DNA of 64,000 nucleotides from Halomonas sp. MCCC 1A13316 (GCF_014931605.1 NZ_CP053382.1:868001-932000), one strand, 5' to 3'; positions 29,497-39,662 are shown, counted from the first letter of the stretch. Notes: a model not told the origin generated them from the letters alone. Translations and numbers: made by a program.

Positions 29497-30618
29497 ATGC
29501 ATGGCGTGTGGCGGGACGGCAATCGGTTCGAGTTGCTGGCGGAGTCGTCGTGCTTCCTGCCGGTAATGTTCACAGCCATCGAGGAGGCGCGCCGCTCGAT
29601 CCTCATCGAGCTCTACCTGATGGAGTCGGGGCACTTGGCTACGGCGCTGATCGATGCGCTGTGCCGGGCCGCCGAGCGCGGCGTGGCGGTTGCGCTGATG
29701 CTGGATGCCTATGGCGCCATGGGTCTTGGAGGCGAGGATCGCCGGCGGCTGGAGCAGGCTGGCGTGGCGCTGCGTCTGTTCAATCCGTTGGGGCTGCGTT
29801 CGCTGACACGCAACCTGACCCGCGATCATCGCAAGCTGGTGGTGATCGACGGCCGTGTGGCCTTCACTGGTGGCTTCGGTGCGGTGGATGAGTTCATCGA
29901 GGCTTGGTACGAAGTCGCAGTGCGCATCGAGGGGCCGGTCATTGCCGACTGGGTGCGGCTGTTCTCGCGGCTTTGGGATTCGCCGCTGACACGTGGCGCG
30001 GGCGAGACGGCCATGGTGCGGCACCTGCAGCTCGAACTCCGGCCCCACGAGGACTACCATGGCATGCGTGGCCGAGTGGTGTGGGGGCAGGGCTATCGCT
30101 ACCAGGCCATTCGCCACTCCCTCTATGGCCGGGTGTCATCGGCTCAACGCCGCATCTGGCTGTGCACGCCCTACTTCGTCCCCACCCGCAGCCTGCGCAG
30201 GCGGCTGGCTCGTGCCTCCCGCCGCGGCGTCGACGTGCGCCTGCTATTGCCTGGCCGTGACCACGACCACCCCTGGGTGCGTTATGCCGGTCAGCGCTTC
30301 TATCGCAGGCTGCTGCGCGCCGGGGTGCGCATCTTCGAATTTCAGCCCAGCTTCATTCACGCCAAGTTCTCGTTGGTCGACCAGTGGTCGAGCCTGGGCT
30401 CGTGCAATTTCGATCATTGGAGCTTGCACTGGAACCTGGAGGCCAACCAGGAAGTGGACGATGCCCGCTTCGCCAGCGAGGTGGCGGCACTGTTCGAGCG
30501 CAACTTCGCCGCCAGCCGTGAGATCAACCATCGTGAGTGGGTGCGGCGCCCGCGCTGGCAGCGCTTCAAGGAGTGGATCTTTGGCAGTTTCGATGCCTGG
30601 CTGACGCGACTACGGTGA
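29497..30618 (+). CDS. Cardiolipin synthase, phospholipase D superfamily (ClsB-like)
   Basis: A 373-residue enzyme with two HKD motifs: HRKLVVID (His111, Lys113, Asp118) and HAKFSLVD (His288, Lys290, Asp295). It lacks the N-terminal membrane helices of ClsA, so it fits the ClsB/YbhO branch, which condenses phosphatidylglycerol or uses phosphatidylethanolamine. The start at 29497 (MHGVWRDGNRFELL) has GGGAGG six bases upstream; the frame is open to 29344 without support. Cardiolipin is important for osmotic adaptation in halophiles (general knowledge). Divergent from plsB. Confidence 0.88.
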   Translation: MHGVWRDGNRFELLAESSCFLPVMFTAIEEARRSILIELYLMESGHLATALIDALCRAAERGVAVALMLDAYGAMGLGGEDRRRLEQAGVALRLFNPLGLRSLTRNLTRDHRKLVVIDGRVAFTGGFGAVDEFIEAWYEVAVRIEGPVIADWVRLFSRLWDSPLTRGAGETAMVRHLQLELRPHEDYHGMRGRVVWGQGYRYQAIRHSLYGRVSSAQRRIWLCTPYFVPTRSLRRRLARASRRGVDVRLLLPGRDHDHPWVRYAGQRFYRRLLRAGVRIFEFQPSFIHAKFSLVDQWSSLGSCNFDHWSLHWNLEANQEVDDARFASEVAALFERNFAASREINHREWVRRPRWQRFKEWIFGSFDAWLTRLR

Positions 30619-30741
30619 AGCGAGCGTGCGCATGAAGGGCAAGGTGGCACGACATGTCGAAGCTGGCGGCACCCCTGTTACGCCACGGGCAGCCCCGCCG
30701 CTTTCCACTCCGGATACCCATCCTCGAAGCAAGGGAACACA

Positions 30742-31086
30742 ATGAATACGCTCATTATCATCAACGATCCGCCCTACGGTACCGAGCGCCTCTACAACGG
30801 CCTGCGCCTGGCTCATGCGCTGCTGAAGCGCGAAGGCGACGTCACCGTCTTCTTGATGGGTGATGCCGTGTCCGGTGCCAAGGCGGGACAGAAGACCCCG
30901 GATGGCTTCTACAACGTCGAGCGCATGGTCAAGCGGGTCACCACCAAGGGCCGCGTGCTGCTGTGTGGCACCTGCATGGATGCCCGGGGAATCATCGGCG
31001 AGGAGGTGGTGAAAGGCGCCGAGCGCAGCACCATGGATGCCTTGGCCGAAATCACCGAGCAGGCCGACAAGGTACTGGTGTTCTAG
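30742..31086 (+). CDS. DsrE/DsrF-like family protein
   Basis: A 114-residue soluble protein of the DsrE/YchN fold. The core reads MNTLIIINDPPYGTERLYNGLRLA (split as NTLIIINDPPYG and RLYNGLRLA), with a cysteine pair in LLCGTCMDARGI near residues 75-78 and a C-terminal strand ADKVLVF. Members bind persulfide sulfur or act as small trimeric accessory proteins. The CGTC pair is compatible with a sulfur-relay role, which remains an inference. It precedes an MFS transporter by 43 bases in the same direction. Confidence 0.87.
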   Translation: MNTLIIINDPPYGTERLYNGLRLAHALLKREGDVTVFLMGDAVSGAKAGQKTPDGFYNVERMVKRVTTKGRVLLCGTCMDARGIIGEEVVKGAERSTMDALAEITEQADKVLVF

Positions 31087-31129
31087 TCGTCCCAATATCC
31101 CAAAACCTCACTCCCTTGGAGAGATCGCG

Positions 31130-32347
31130 ATGCAGCCGGTAAACCGGGAAAAGCAGAACGTCGCCATCCTGGTGCTCAGCCAGACCCTGTTCGTCATTGC
31201 CATGGTGACAGTGATGACCCTGAGCGGGGTGGTGGGGCAGCAACTCACTTCCGACCCGGCGCTGGCCACTCTGCCAATAGCCATATTGATGTTGGGAACG
31301 GTGGTATCAACCTTACCCGCCTCACTTTTCATGAAGCGAGTGGGCCGGCGCCGAGGCTTCATCACCGGGGCAAGCTTGGGTGGCGTGGCCGGTGGCCTGC
31401 TGAGTTTCGGTGCCATTGCGCTGGGCTCCTTCTGGCTGTTCTGCGCCGGCAACCTGCTGCTGGGGCTCTACCAAGGCTTCGCCATGTACTACCGCTTCGC
31501 TGCTGCCGACGTGGCGAACCCTGCTTTTCGTAGTCGTGCGATCTCCTTCGTGATGGCCGGCGGGGTGGTGGCCGCCTTCCTCGGCCCCTGGAACGCCAGC
31601 GCCGCCAGTGGCCTCATCGCTGGCGTGCCCTCCGGTGGGCCTTATCTGGTGATCGCCATCCTCGCACTGCTGGCCATCGGCCTGCTGACGCAACTGCGCG
31701 TACCGCCCAGCGGCGAGCCGCAGCCCGGGGAGACATCACGCCCGATGTCGGAAATCGCCGCCCTGCCCAAATTCAGGGTGGCGGTACTGGCCGGCGCGGT
31801 GGGCTACGCCATCATGATACTGGTGATGACCGCCACGCCACTGGCGATGCGCGCCCAAGGCTTCGAGATGAGCCAGATCGCCTTCATCATGCAGTGGCAC
31901 GTGCTTGGCATGTTCGCGCCGTCTTTCGTGACCGGCAGCCTGATCGCCCGCTTCGGCGTGCAACGCATCCTGCTCAGCGGGGTGACGCTGCTCATCGGCA
32001 CGGTGCTGGTCGCCAAACTCGGCACCAGCCTGGCGCACTTCTGGGTAGCACTGGTGCTGCTGGGCGTGGGCTGGAACTTCCTGTTCGTGGGTGGCAGCGC
32101 CATGCTCTCCACGGTTCATAGCGAGGCCGAGCGGGGCAAGGTGCAGGGCGTCAACGACCTGATCATCTTCACGCTGGTGGCCATCGGCTCGCTGATGGCC
32201 GGGCAACTGCTGCACCGCCTGGGATGGGAGGCTCTCAACCTGGCCATGCTGCCATTGATCCTTCTGGTGGCCCTGGCCACCCTCTGGTCCGGCTTGAAAA
32301 CCAAATCACGGCTGGCCAGCCAAGTCTCTGGATCATTTGAGCCATAA
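31130..32347 (+). CDS. Major facilitator superfamily transporter
   Basis: A 405-residue protein with 12 predicted membrane segments. The MFS loop 2-3 signature is MKRVGRRRGFITGASLGG near residue 65, and the second half begins near residue 215 with MSEIAALPKFRVAVLAGAVGYA-like sequence. Substrate unknown. The start at 31130 (MQPVNREKQN) has TTGGAGAG upstream; the open frame to 31037 overlaps the DsrE gene and is discarded. Probably co-transcribed with the DsrE-family gene, so a sulfur compound as substrate is conceivable but unproven. Confidence 0.9.
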   Translation: MQPVNREKQNVAILVLSQTLFVIAMVTVMTLSGVVGQQLTSDPALATLPIAILMLGTVVSTLPASLFMKRVGRRRGFITGASLGGVAGGLLSFGAIALGSFWLFCAGNLLLGLYQGFAMYYRFAAADVANPAFRSRAISFVMAGGVVAAFLGPWNASAASGLIAGVPSGGPYLVIAILALLAIGLLTQLRVPPSGEPQPGETSRPMSEIAALPKFRVAVLAGAVGYAIMILVMTATPLAMRAQGFEMSQIAFIMQWHVLGMFAPSFVTGSLIARFGVQRILLSGVTLLIGTVLVAKLGTSLAHFWVALVLLGVGWNFLFVGGSAMLSTVHSEAERGKVQGVNDLIIFTLVAIGSLMAGQLLHRLGWEALNLAMLPLILLVALATLWSGLKTKSRLASQVSGSFEP

Positions 32348-32443
32348 GGAATCTTGGCCATGCCAGCCCCTGTATAACTTGGTATCGATGTTGGCGGCGT
32401 CAAAGTGTGCGAAGAACTCGCGGCGCAGGGTGTCGCAGACGGG
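32337..32443 (-). other. Coding-like remnant in frame after the HExxH gene
   Basis: Directly after the TAG stop of the minus-strand gene at 32444-33100, the same frame stays open for about 35 codons to a TGA. Its translation is well mixed in composition (for example TLRREFFAHFDAANID and LYRGWHGQDS). It has no start codon of its own. It may be a gene remnant, a lost C-terminal extension or chance. Confidence 0.25.
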
Positions 32444-33100
32444 CTAGCGAGGACAGCGCTCGATGATCAGCAGCGTCTTTTCATCGATCCCGAGCTCAGC
32501 GTAGGGGTCGGTGTACCCTTGCTCGCTGAGCCAAGCAAGCTGTAGCCGGTACGCTTCGCCCTCCAATTCCCCCCGGTGGCGCGCTGTGGTGTTTTTGGCG
32601 GCGCGCAGCTGGTGGTGATGAACGAGTTCATGTAGCAGGTAGCTGATATCGATCGGATCTCCTGGGTCGAAGCCGGTGTCCACGTAGATCGTCGAAGTGC
32701 TGGAGTCGTAGGCTGCCTTAATCAGGATGGCTGGCATCAAGTCACTCGGGAAATTTGGAAAGCAGCGCGCTTGCAACGAAAGCTGCCCTTCCCAAGTGAC
32801 AATGACATTGGGGGCTTTACGGTAGTCGCTGTGATCGATGATCCAGTCGCTCAGCTCGCTGATGGTCGTTTCCAGTTGGGCGGCCACGCTGCGTTGAGAG
32901 AAACGGCCAGGCCGATCGGCTTCCTGAGCGTCGACGGGGGCTGACGCGCATGGTCCGGCTGCTAATGCCATCATTACGACAAGCGACATTGTCATCGGCT
33001 TGCCTGGCCGGTCTCGCAGGTAAGGCGCATCCGGGGATAGCGGCGAAGTCCCTGACCGTGATTGGTGCATGGTGTAGCCCAGCGTGGTCCTGAGTGGCAT
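32444..33100 (-). CDS. Secreted HExxH-motif protein, DUF6647-like
   Basis: A 218-residue protein with a putative zinc-protease motif, LLHELVHHHQ (about residues 156-165), followed 20 residues later by GELEGEAYRLQ, which could supply a third ligand in the manner of gluzincins. Its hydrophobic export segment (MTMSLVVMMALAAGPCASA) starts at residue 36, so the true start may be the ATG at 32995; the ATG at 33100 has GGAG upstream and is kept here. Two cysteines (RCFPNFPSD and ERCPR) could form a disulfide. I associate the pattern with DUF6647; the protease activity is inferred from the motif only. Confidence 0.72.
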   Translation of the reverse strand: MPLRTTLGYTMHQSRSGTSPLSPDAPYLRDRPGKPMTMSLVVMMALAAGPCASAPVDAQEADRPGRFSQRSVAAQLETTISELSDWIIDHSDYRKAPNVIVTWEGQLSLQARCFPNFPSDLMPAILIKAAYDSSTSTIYVDTGFDPGDPIDISYLLHELVHHHQLRAAKNTTARHRGELEGEAYRLQLAWLSEQGYTDPYAELGIDEKTLLIIERCPR

Positions 33101-33456
33101 CGTCCCCTTTCTCCTTTACAAATACCCGCTAAGAAATACTCGATGCTAAGCGTTGGGCATCACCCATTAGGAGTGATTAGGCGCCCGGCTTCTAGTGCAG
33201 CGGCAGAAGCTCGTGGATCTGGCTCAATTTATAGTTCACCCCCTTCTATTCAGCATAGGGCGTGCTGGCATAGACTTAGAGGTAGGAGCGGTGCCTGCTG
33301 AAATTGTTTTCCTTGGGCGGTTACAAATTTAAGCCGAAAATACCAACCTATCCCTATAGCTCAAGATCTGGCCAAGGCCTAACTTTAACTCCACGACTCT
33401 TGGCTTAATCAAGAGTCAAGTGATTCACTGACTCAATTGACAAGGGGAAAGGGAAA
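33101..33456. other. AT-rich intergenic region, possible transfer boundary
   Basis: A 356-base gap, clearly lower in GC than the flanking housekeeping DNA. The only clear structure is the inverted repeat at 33395-33417. A TATAGC (33355-33360) resembles a -10 without a good -35. No transposase remnant, integron site or RNA gene could be recognised. Confidence 0.4.
33395..33417. repeat. Inverted repeat upstream of the cytochrome gene
   Basis: GACTCTTG and CAAGAGTC form a perfect 8-bp inverted repeat around the 7-base spacer GCTTAAT, ending 39 bases before the cytochrome start. There is no T run, so a protein-binding site is more likely than a terminator. Confidence 0.5.
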
Positions 33457-33804
33457 ATGAAAACTATTATTGCTTTATTTTCATTCGGCATCCTGCTTCT
33501 GAGCTCGCTTACGGTGACAGCTGACACCCATACAGACATGCAGAAGCTAGCGGAAGAAAAGCAGTGCCTTAGTTGCCACGAAAGAAAGGATGACACGCCC
33601 AGGGCGCCTGGCTTCAACAGTATCGCAGCAAAATATTCAGACAGTGAGATGAGGGGATATCTTATCGATGTCATCGTTTCGGGGGGAGAAAAGCACTGGG
33701 GTTCTGCTGTCATGCCGGAGCCCGGTGAACGTGCAGAAGTTAGCGAAGAAGAGGCCGAGATGCTTGTCGACTGGATCCTGAAGATGCATCCCGAGAAAAC
33801 TTGA
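33457..33804 (+). CDS. Class I c-type cytochrome, small monoheme
   Basis: A 115-residue exported monoheme cytochrome. Residues 1-22 are a signal peptide ending LTVTA. The heme motif is CLSCH (about residues 37-41), and the likely axial methionine is in SAVMPEPG near residue 87. The mature domain is about 90 residues, the size of cytochrome c551/c5-type carriers. AGGGGAAAGGG precedes the ATG. The gene is markedly AT-richer than its neighbours and has no oxidase or reductase gene beside it, which suggests transfer and an orphan electron carrier. Confidence 0.9.
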   Translation: MKTIIALFSFGILLLSSLTVTADTHTDMQKLAEEKQCLSCHERKDDTPRAPGFNSIAAKYSDSEMRGYLIDVIVSGGEKHWGSAVMPEPGERAEVSEEEAEMLVDWILKMHPEKT

Positions 33805-33944
33805 ACGTTATCGCCATTTCCGCGAGGAAGCTTTACTCAATACAAGGGATTGCTTAGCAGAAGCGATTCGGGCCTGCAGTCGCTCAATTCCTCTCTTCCT
33901 CTTAGATGTCGCCTCGTCAACATAGGCTGAAGAGGACAGGCGCG

Positions 33945-34175
33945 ATGAGGCTCGACACGGCACGCACTCGGTGCTGTGCGGCTATCAGTGGACTGGAATT
34001 TCCCGGCGGAGGGGTTACAACCGCCGCTGCAGCGCTGGTTCAGGCCTGGCGCCACCCTCACCGATGGCCGCTAGGCACCTTCTGGTTCGTTGCCATCGCC
34101 ATGTTCCTCTCGGGTGCATTGGTCATGTTATGGGGCGAGGAGCCCCATCCACGGCTGAATTCACAACCCGATTGA
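33945..34175 (+). CDS. Possible small membrane protein
   Basis: A 76-residue frame with GAGGACA upstream and one strong hydrophobic segment, TFWFVAIAMFLSGALVML, near residues 44-62. The N-terminal half looks non-coding (Arg/Cys/Ala mix). Overlapping frames are also open, so this could be chance. Reported because the region of 427 bases (33805-34231) holds nothing else recognisable. Confidence 0.28.
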   Translation: MRLDTARTRCCAAISGLEFPGGGVTTAAAALVQAWRHPHRWPLGTFWFVAIAMFLSGALVMLWGEEPHPRLNSQPD

Positions 34176-34231
34176 ACAAGCGCTAGTGCATCAGAAGCCG
34201 ACCTGCCTGTGCTACGCAAGCCTGGAGACAG

Positions 34232-34882
34232 CTACCGCTTGCCCCTGCCAGGACCGCGGCCGGCGGGCTTCTTCTTGCGCGGCACCGGCTTGGGTGTCTC
34301 GGGCGGTACGCGGTAGTGCAAGTAGAGGTCCAGCACCAGGTCCGGCAGTTGGATGACCAGCGACTCCAGGCGTGCCGTGTCCGCCGCCATCTCGGCCATG
34401 TCCGGCTCGTCTTCGAACAGCCCCGAAAGTGCCATGAACGGCAGCAGCAGGGTGGCCACGGTCTCCTCGTCCTGTTCGAACCAAGCCGTTTCGTCGAGAA
34501 ACACAGCCTCCATGAAGCCGGCGCACCAGTCGCCGATGGGCGTTTCCTCCGGTGGCACTCCGTCCAGCGTGAGTTCGAAGGGCAACTCGGGCAGCCCGCC
34601 CTGCTCCAGCGTAGCGATGGCGTTGTCGCGCAGCTTCTCCAGCAATCCCAGGATTTCGCTGCGCTCGGTGGCATCGACGAAGGCGGGTTCGCCGTGGAAC
34701 AGCTCGGCCACCCAGGTGGCAGCCTCCAGCTCGCGCGGCGCTACGGCCAAGGCAACGAGGAAACCGTGAGCAGAGATCAGGTCCAGGGCGTCGGGATCGA
34801 CGCTCTTGGAGTCGAGGAACTCATCGAGACGTTCTAGCTCCTCGTCCTCGAGCAGGGGCTGGGGCAGGGGCGTGTCTGACAT
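34232..34882 (-). CDS. UPF0149 family protein (YecA/YgfB-like)
   Basis: A 216-residue UPF0149 protein. The start at 34882 (MSDTPLPQPLLEDEEL) has AGAGG upstream; an in-frame start at 34939 is less likely. The conserved helical region includes LDLISAHGFLVALAVAP near residue 33, DWCAGFMEAVFL near residue 117 and LLPFMALSGLF near residue 145. The C-terminus is a basic tail rich in Pro, Lys, Arg and Gly, replacing the SEC-C zinc motif of some YecA proteins. Function unknown; divergent from the SprT-like gene by 83 bases. Confidence 0.88.
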   Translation of the reverse strand: MSDTPLPQPLLEDEELERLDEFLDSKSVDPDALDLISAHGFLVALAVAPRELEAATWVAELFHGEPAFVDATERSEILGLLEKLRDNAIATLEQGGLPELPFELTLDGVPPEETPIGDWCAGFMEAVFLDETAWFEQDEETVATLLLPFMALSGLFEDEPDMAEMAADTARLESLVIQLPDLVLDLYLHYRVPPETPKPVPRKKKPAGRGPGRGKR

Positions 34883-34965
34883 GGGCCTCTCGCATGGCAT
34901 CGTGAAAGCGGGTAGTGGCCGCGCCGGGCTGGACGTCACCTTGGCGGGACGTCATTCTAGCACCC

Positions 34966-35535
34966 ATGAGACGACCCGTGCTTCCCGATCCTTCCTCCCA
35001 ATGGCTGGCGAGCCTCGACGAGGCAACGCTTCACCGGGCTCTGCTGGAGCGAGTGGAGGCCGCCTGGCAGTTGTGCTGCCAGTACTACCCCGACCTGCCG
35101 CGGCCCAAGGTCTGGTGTGACCTGCGCGGAAAGTGTGCCGGCCAGGCCCACTACGGTCGCGGTGGGCTACGCTTCAACCCGGTGCTTTATGCTGAGAATC
35201 GACATGCCTTCCTGACCGAGGTCGTGCCCCATGAGATGGCTCACTGGCTGGTGCGCCACCTGCGCGACGGGCGCCAGGCAAAGCCTCATGGCCGTGAGTG
35301 GCGAACCGTGATGGAGCGCCTGTTCGGTCTCGAGGCAAACGTGACGCACTCCTTCGATACCCGCCGGGCGAGCCCGATGCCTTACCGTTACCACTGTGGC
35401 TGCCAGGCGCACTTCTTCACCTCGCACCGGCACTCGCTGGCCCGCAAGGGACGCCGCTATCGTTGCCTCTCGTGCGCCGAGACCTTGGTCTATCAGTCCT
35501 TTGTAGAGAATGAAAAACATGCTACAAATTACTGA
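34966..35535 (+). CDS. SprT-like zinc metalloprotease-fold protein
   Basis: A 189-residue protein with the SprT motif HEMAH (His89, Glu90, His93) in EVVPHEMAHWLVRHL, followed by KPHGREWRTVMERLFG, the usual third-ligand region. The C-terminal zinc ribbon YHCGCQAHFF plus YRCLSCAETLVY is complete. SprT-family members are implicated in DNA-protein crosslink processing in eukaryotes (Spartan); the bacterial role is unclear. The start at 34966 (MRRPVLPDPS) is chosen by family length (E. coli SprT about 165). Confidence 0.9.
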   Translation: MRRPVLPDPSSQWLASLDEATLHRALLERVEAAWQLCCQYYPDLPRPKVWCDLRGKCAGQAHYGRGGLRFNPVLYAENRHAFLTEVVPHEMAHWLVRHLRDGRQAKPHGREWRTVMERLFGLEANVTHSFDTRRASPMPYRYHCGCQAHFFTSHRHSLARKGRRYRCLSCAETLVYQSFVENEKHATNY

Positions 35536-35554
35536 TTATTAAAGAAAAAATCCT

Positions 35555-35570
35555 GATACCAATGTCTAAG
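35555..35570 (+). promoter_or_regulatory. Candidate operator of acs, shared with the symporter promoter
   Basis: GATACCAATGTCTAAG lies 116 bases before the acs start. TATATG/TATGCT (35591-35598) is a plausible -10 without a good -35, which places this site near -41, the usual position of a class II activator. The closely related GATACCAAAGTCTGGG lies upstream of the symporter operon on the minus strand (55968-55953): 13 of 16 positions match. A NarL/LuxR-family regulator such as the one at 48209-48871 is the natural candidate to bind it. Binding itself is inferred. Confidence 0.55.
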
Positions 35571-35686
35571 TGGAAGGCCCGCGCCGAGGGTATATGCTGA
35601 TGGACGAATCTGAAGCCGGCGCAACCCACAACAAGGCTGCCGGTAACATCCACCGTGAGGATGCATCTCCTGGAAGAGGCTAGCCA

Positions 35687-37636
<1,950 letters not shown>

Positions 37637-37662
37637 GCGAAAGCCTGAATTGAACGACCCTT

Positions 37663-37687
37663 GCCGGCCCTATGGGCCGGCTTTTTC
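37663..37687 (+). terminator. Terminator after acs
   Basis: A perfect 8-bp stem, GCCGGCCC/GGGCCGGC, with a TAT loop is followed by TTTTT. It lies between the convergent acs and ku genes, just before the end of the latter. Confidence 0.88.
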
Positions 37688-37690
37688 GTC

Positions 37691-38893
37691 TCAGCTCGCC
37701 TTGGAGATGGCCTCGACCAGCTCGGCCTTGCTCATGCGGCTACGGCCGGGAACGTCGAGTTGCTGGGCGCGCTCGTAAAGTTCGTCGCGCGAGAGCCCAT
37801 CCAGCTTCGCAGGGCGGCGCTTGCCTCGCGGTGCGGTACTGGCCTTGCCGTGGCCACGTTTGCCGGCGCTGCGCTTTTCGCTCTCGCCCCGCTTGGTCGC
37901 CGGGTGTTTCTGCGCCGTACTGCGCTTGGCGGAAGTGTCGTCACCGTGCTGGTTGCTGGGCTTGCCGGTCGTGCGGCTACCTCGTTCCTCCTGCCCAGGC
38001 GGGCGCCCCTCGGCCAGGCTCTGCTTGAGAACTTGCATCAGGTCGATCACTTCGCCGCCCTGTTCCGGCTCGACATCGGGTTCGTCCTCCTTTCCCAGCT
38101 CGATCACGTCAATGCCGCGGGAGAGCTTCTCCTCTGCGCGCGCCACGATACGCTGGCTCTGCAGGTCCTGCAGCGCCTCGCGCTCGAGCTCATCCTCGGT
38201 CAGCCTGTCGATGGCCTGCTGCATGGTCTTGACCCGCGTCTTGTCGGGACTGGCGGCCTCGGGCAGGTCGATGTCCTCGGGGGCGCGCACTTCCTCGGCG
38301 AAGCGCAGGGTCTCGGCGCGCAGGATGCCCTTCTCGGCGATGATCGCCACCAGGTACTCTTTGCCGCGCATGACGAAGGTGGCGATGCCGGCGCGCTCGG
38401 AGGCTTCCATGCTCTCTGCCAGCAGCCGGTAGGCCTTGGTCACGCCCTTGTCGGGGGTCATGAAGTAGGCACGCTGGAAGTACATCGGGTCGATCTCGTC
38501 GAGGCCGACGAAGCGCTTCAGATCGATCTCCTGGGATTTTTCCGGGGCCAGCGACTCGAGCTCGCGATCCTCCACCACCACGAACTCGTTCTTCTCGACC
38601 TCGTAGCCGCGAATCAGCTCGTCGTAGTCGAGCACGCGCTCCTCTTTCTCGCAGAAGTAGCGCCGCGACAGCGGTGTGCCGTCCTGGTCGACCATGCGCA
38701 GCGACACCGGCTTGGGCCGGTTGGCCGGGTAGAGATTGACCGGCAGGCTGACCAGGCCGAAGGTGATGGTGCCCGACCATAGCGGGCGAGGGCCGCTGGC
38801 GTGGAAGCGCTTCTTCTCTTCGCCCTGGGCCGTTTCGTCGTTGGCCTTGCGCTTGTCTTTTCCCTTGCCGGGACGCTTGCTCTGGCTAGGCAC
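37691..38893 (-). CDS. Ku protein, long form with C-terminal SAP-like domain
   Basis: A 400-residue bacterial Ku homologue that binds DNA ends in non-homologous end joining. The Ku core covers about residues 38-290 (WSGTITFGLVSLPVNLYPAN; RRYFCEKEERVLDYDEL; FVGLDEIDPMYFQRAYF). A highly basic Lys/Arg/Ser/Gly-rich linker (about 305-365) leads to a C-terminal helical domain, LSRDELYERAQQLDVPGRSRMSKAELVEAI, presented here as LSRDELYERAQQLDVPG and MSKAELVEAI, typical of SAP/Rho-N folds. It starts 8 bases inside the preceding ku gene, so translation is coupled. The basic tail resembles those that let Ku thread onto DNA in other bacteria. Confidence 0.93.
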   Translation of the reverse strand: MPSQSKRPGKGKDKRKANDETAQGEEKKRFHASGPRPLWSGTITFGLVSLPVNLYPANRPKPVSLRMVDQDGTPLSRRYFCEKEERVLDYDELIRGYEVEKNEFVVVEDRELESLAPEKSQEIDLKRFVGLDEIDPMYFQRAYFMTPDKGVTKAYRLLAESMEASERAGIATFVMRGKEYLVAIIAEKGILRAETLRFAEEVRAPEDIDLPEAASPDKTRVKTMQQAIDRLTEDELEREALQDLQSQRIVARAEEKLSRGIDVIELGKEDEPDVEPEQGGEVIDLMQVLKQSLAEGRPPGQEERGSRTTGKPSNQHGDDTSAKRSTAQKHPATKRGESEKRSAGKRGHGKASTAPRGKRRPAKLDGLSRDELYERAQQLDVPGRSRMSKAELVEAISKAS

Positions 38894-39662
38894 GCTGGCG
38901 CTCCTTCTTCAGGCTGGCCTCGAGCGCCTTCGACAGGTCGTCGGAGGGCTCCCGGCGACGAATGGGCGTGACCTTGACGCTCTTGCCGCGCTGCTTGGCC
39001 TCGATAAGCTCGAGCACACGTTCGCGATACTCGTCGTGGTACTCCTCGGGGTCGAACTCGGCCTCCAGCATGCCGATCAACTGGCGCGCCATGTCGAGCT
39101 CCTTGGCATCGAGCGCCTTGCCCTTCGGCGGCTCCAGGGCATCCACGGGAACCACCTGTTCCTCGTGACGCAGCGACATCAGCATGGGCACGCCGCGATG
39201 CAGGCGCAGGGCGCCGACGTAGCTTTTCTTGCGCATCACCCAGCGCGCCAGCCCTTCCTTGCCGCTATTGCCCAGCGCCTCGGCCAGGGCGAAATAGAGC
39301 GACTCGCTGCCATCCGGGCCGAGGTAGTAGGGTCGGTCGTACCAGCGATGATCGATCACTTGGGACGGCATGAAGCGGATCACTTCGATGTCGCGCCCCG
39401 AATCCGGCTCCAGTGCCTCGAGCTCCTCCTTGTCGAACACCACCAGGCTGCCCTCGTCGGTGCGAAAGGCGCGTCGCGTTTCGGCGTAGGGCACGATAGC
39501 CTCGGTCTCGGGATTGACCATGGCCTGCTTGACCGGGGAATGGTCCTTCTCGTGGAGCAGGCGAAAGTGCACGCTGCGATCCTGCACCGCGGAGTAGAGC
39601 TTGACCGGGACCTGGATCTCGCCGAAGCGGATCACGCCTTTCCACATTGCTCGTGCCGCCAT
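38886..39662 (-). CDS. Ku protein, short form
   Basis: A 258-residue Ku core with no long tail. Signatures: WKGVIRFGEIQVPVKLYSAV near residue 6, HFRLLHEKDHSPVKQAMV near residue 31, RFMPSQVIDHRWYDRPYYL near residue 95 and ELDMARQLIGMLEAEFDPEEYHDEYRERV (shown as ELDMARQLIGML and EYHDEYRERV) near residue 187. It starts on the last base of the zinc-protein stop (TGATG) and overlaps the second ku gene. Two Ku genes suggest heterodimers or condition-specific homodimers. Confidence 0.94.
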   Translation of the reverse strand: MAARAMWKGVIRFGEIQVPVKLYSAVQDRSVHFRLLHEKDHSPVKQAMVNPETEAIVPYAETRRAFRTDEGSLVVFDKEELEALEPDSGRDIEVIRFMPSQVIDHRWYDRPYYLGPDGSESLYFALAEALGNSGKEGLARWVMRKKSYVGALRLHRGVPMLMSLRHEEQVVPVDALEPPKGKALDAKELDMARQLIGMLEAEFDPEEYHDEYRERVLELIEAKQRGKSVKVTPIRRREPSDDLSKALEASLKKERQRA

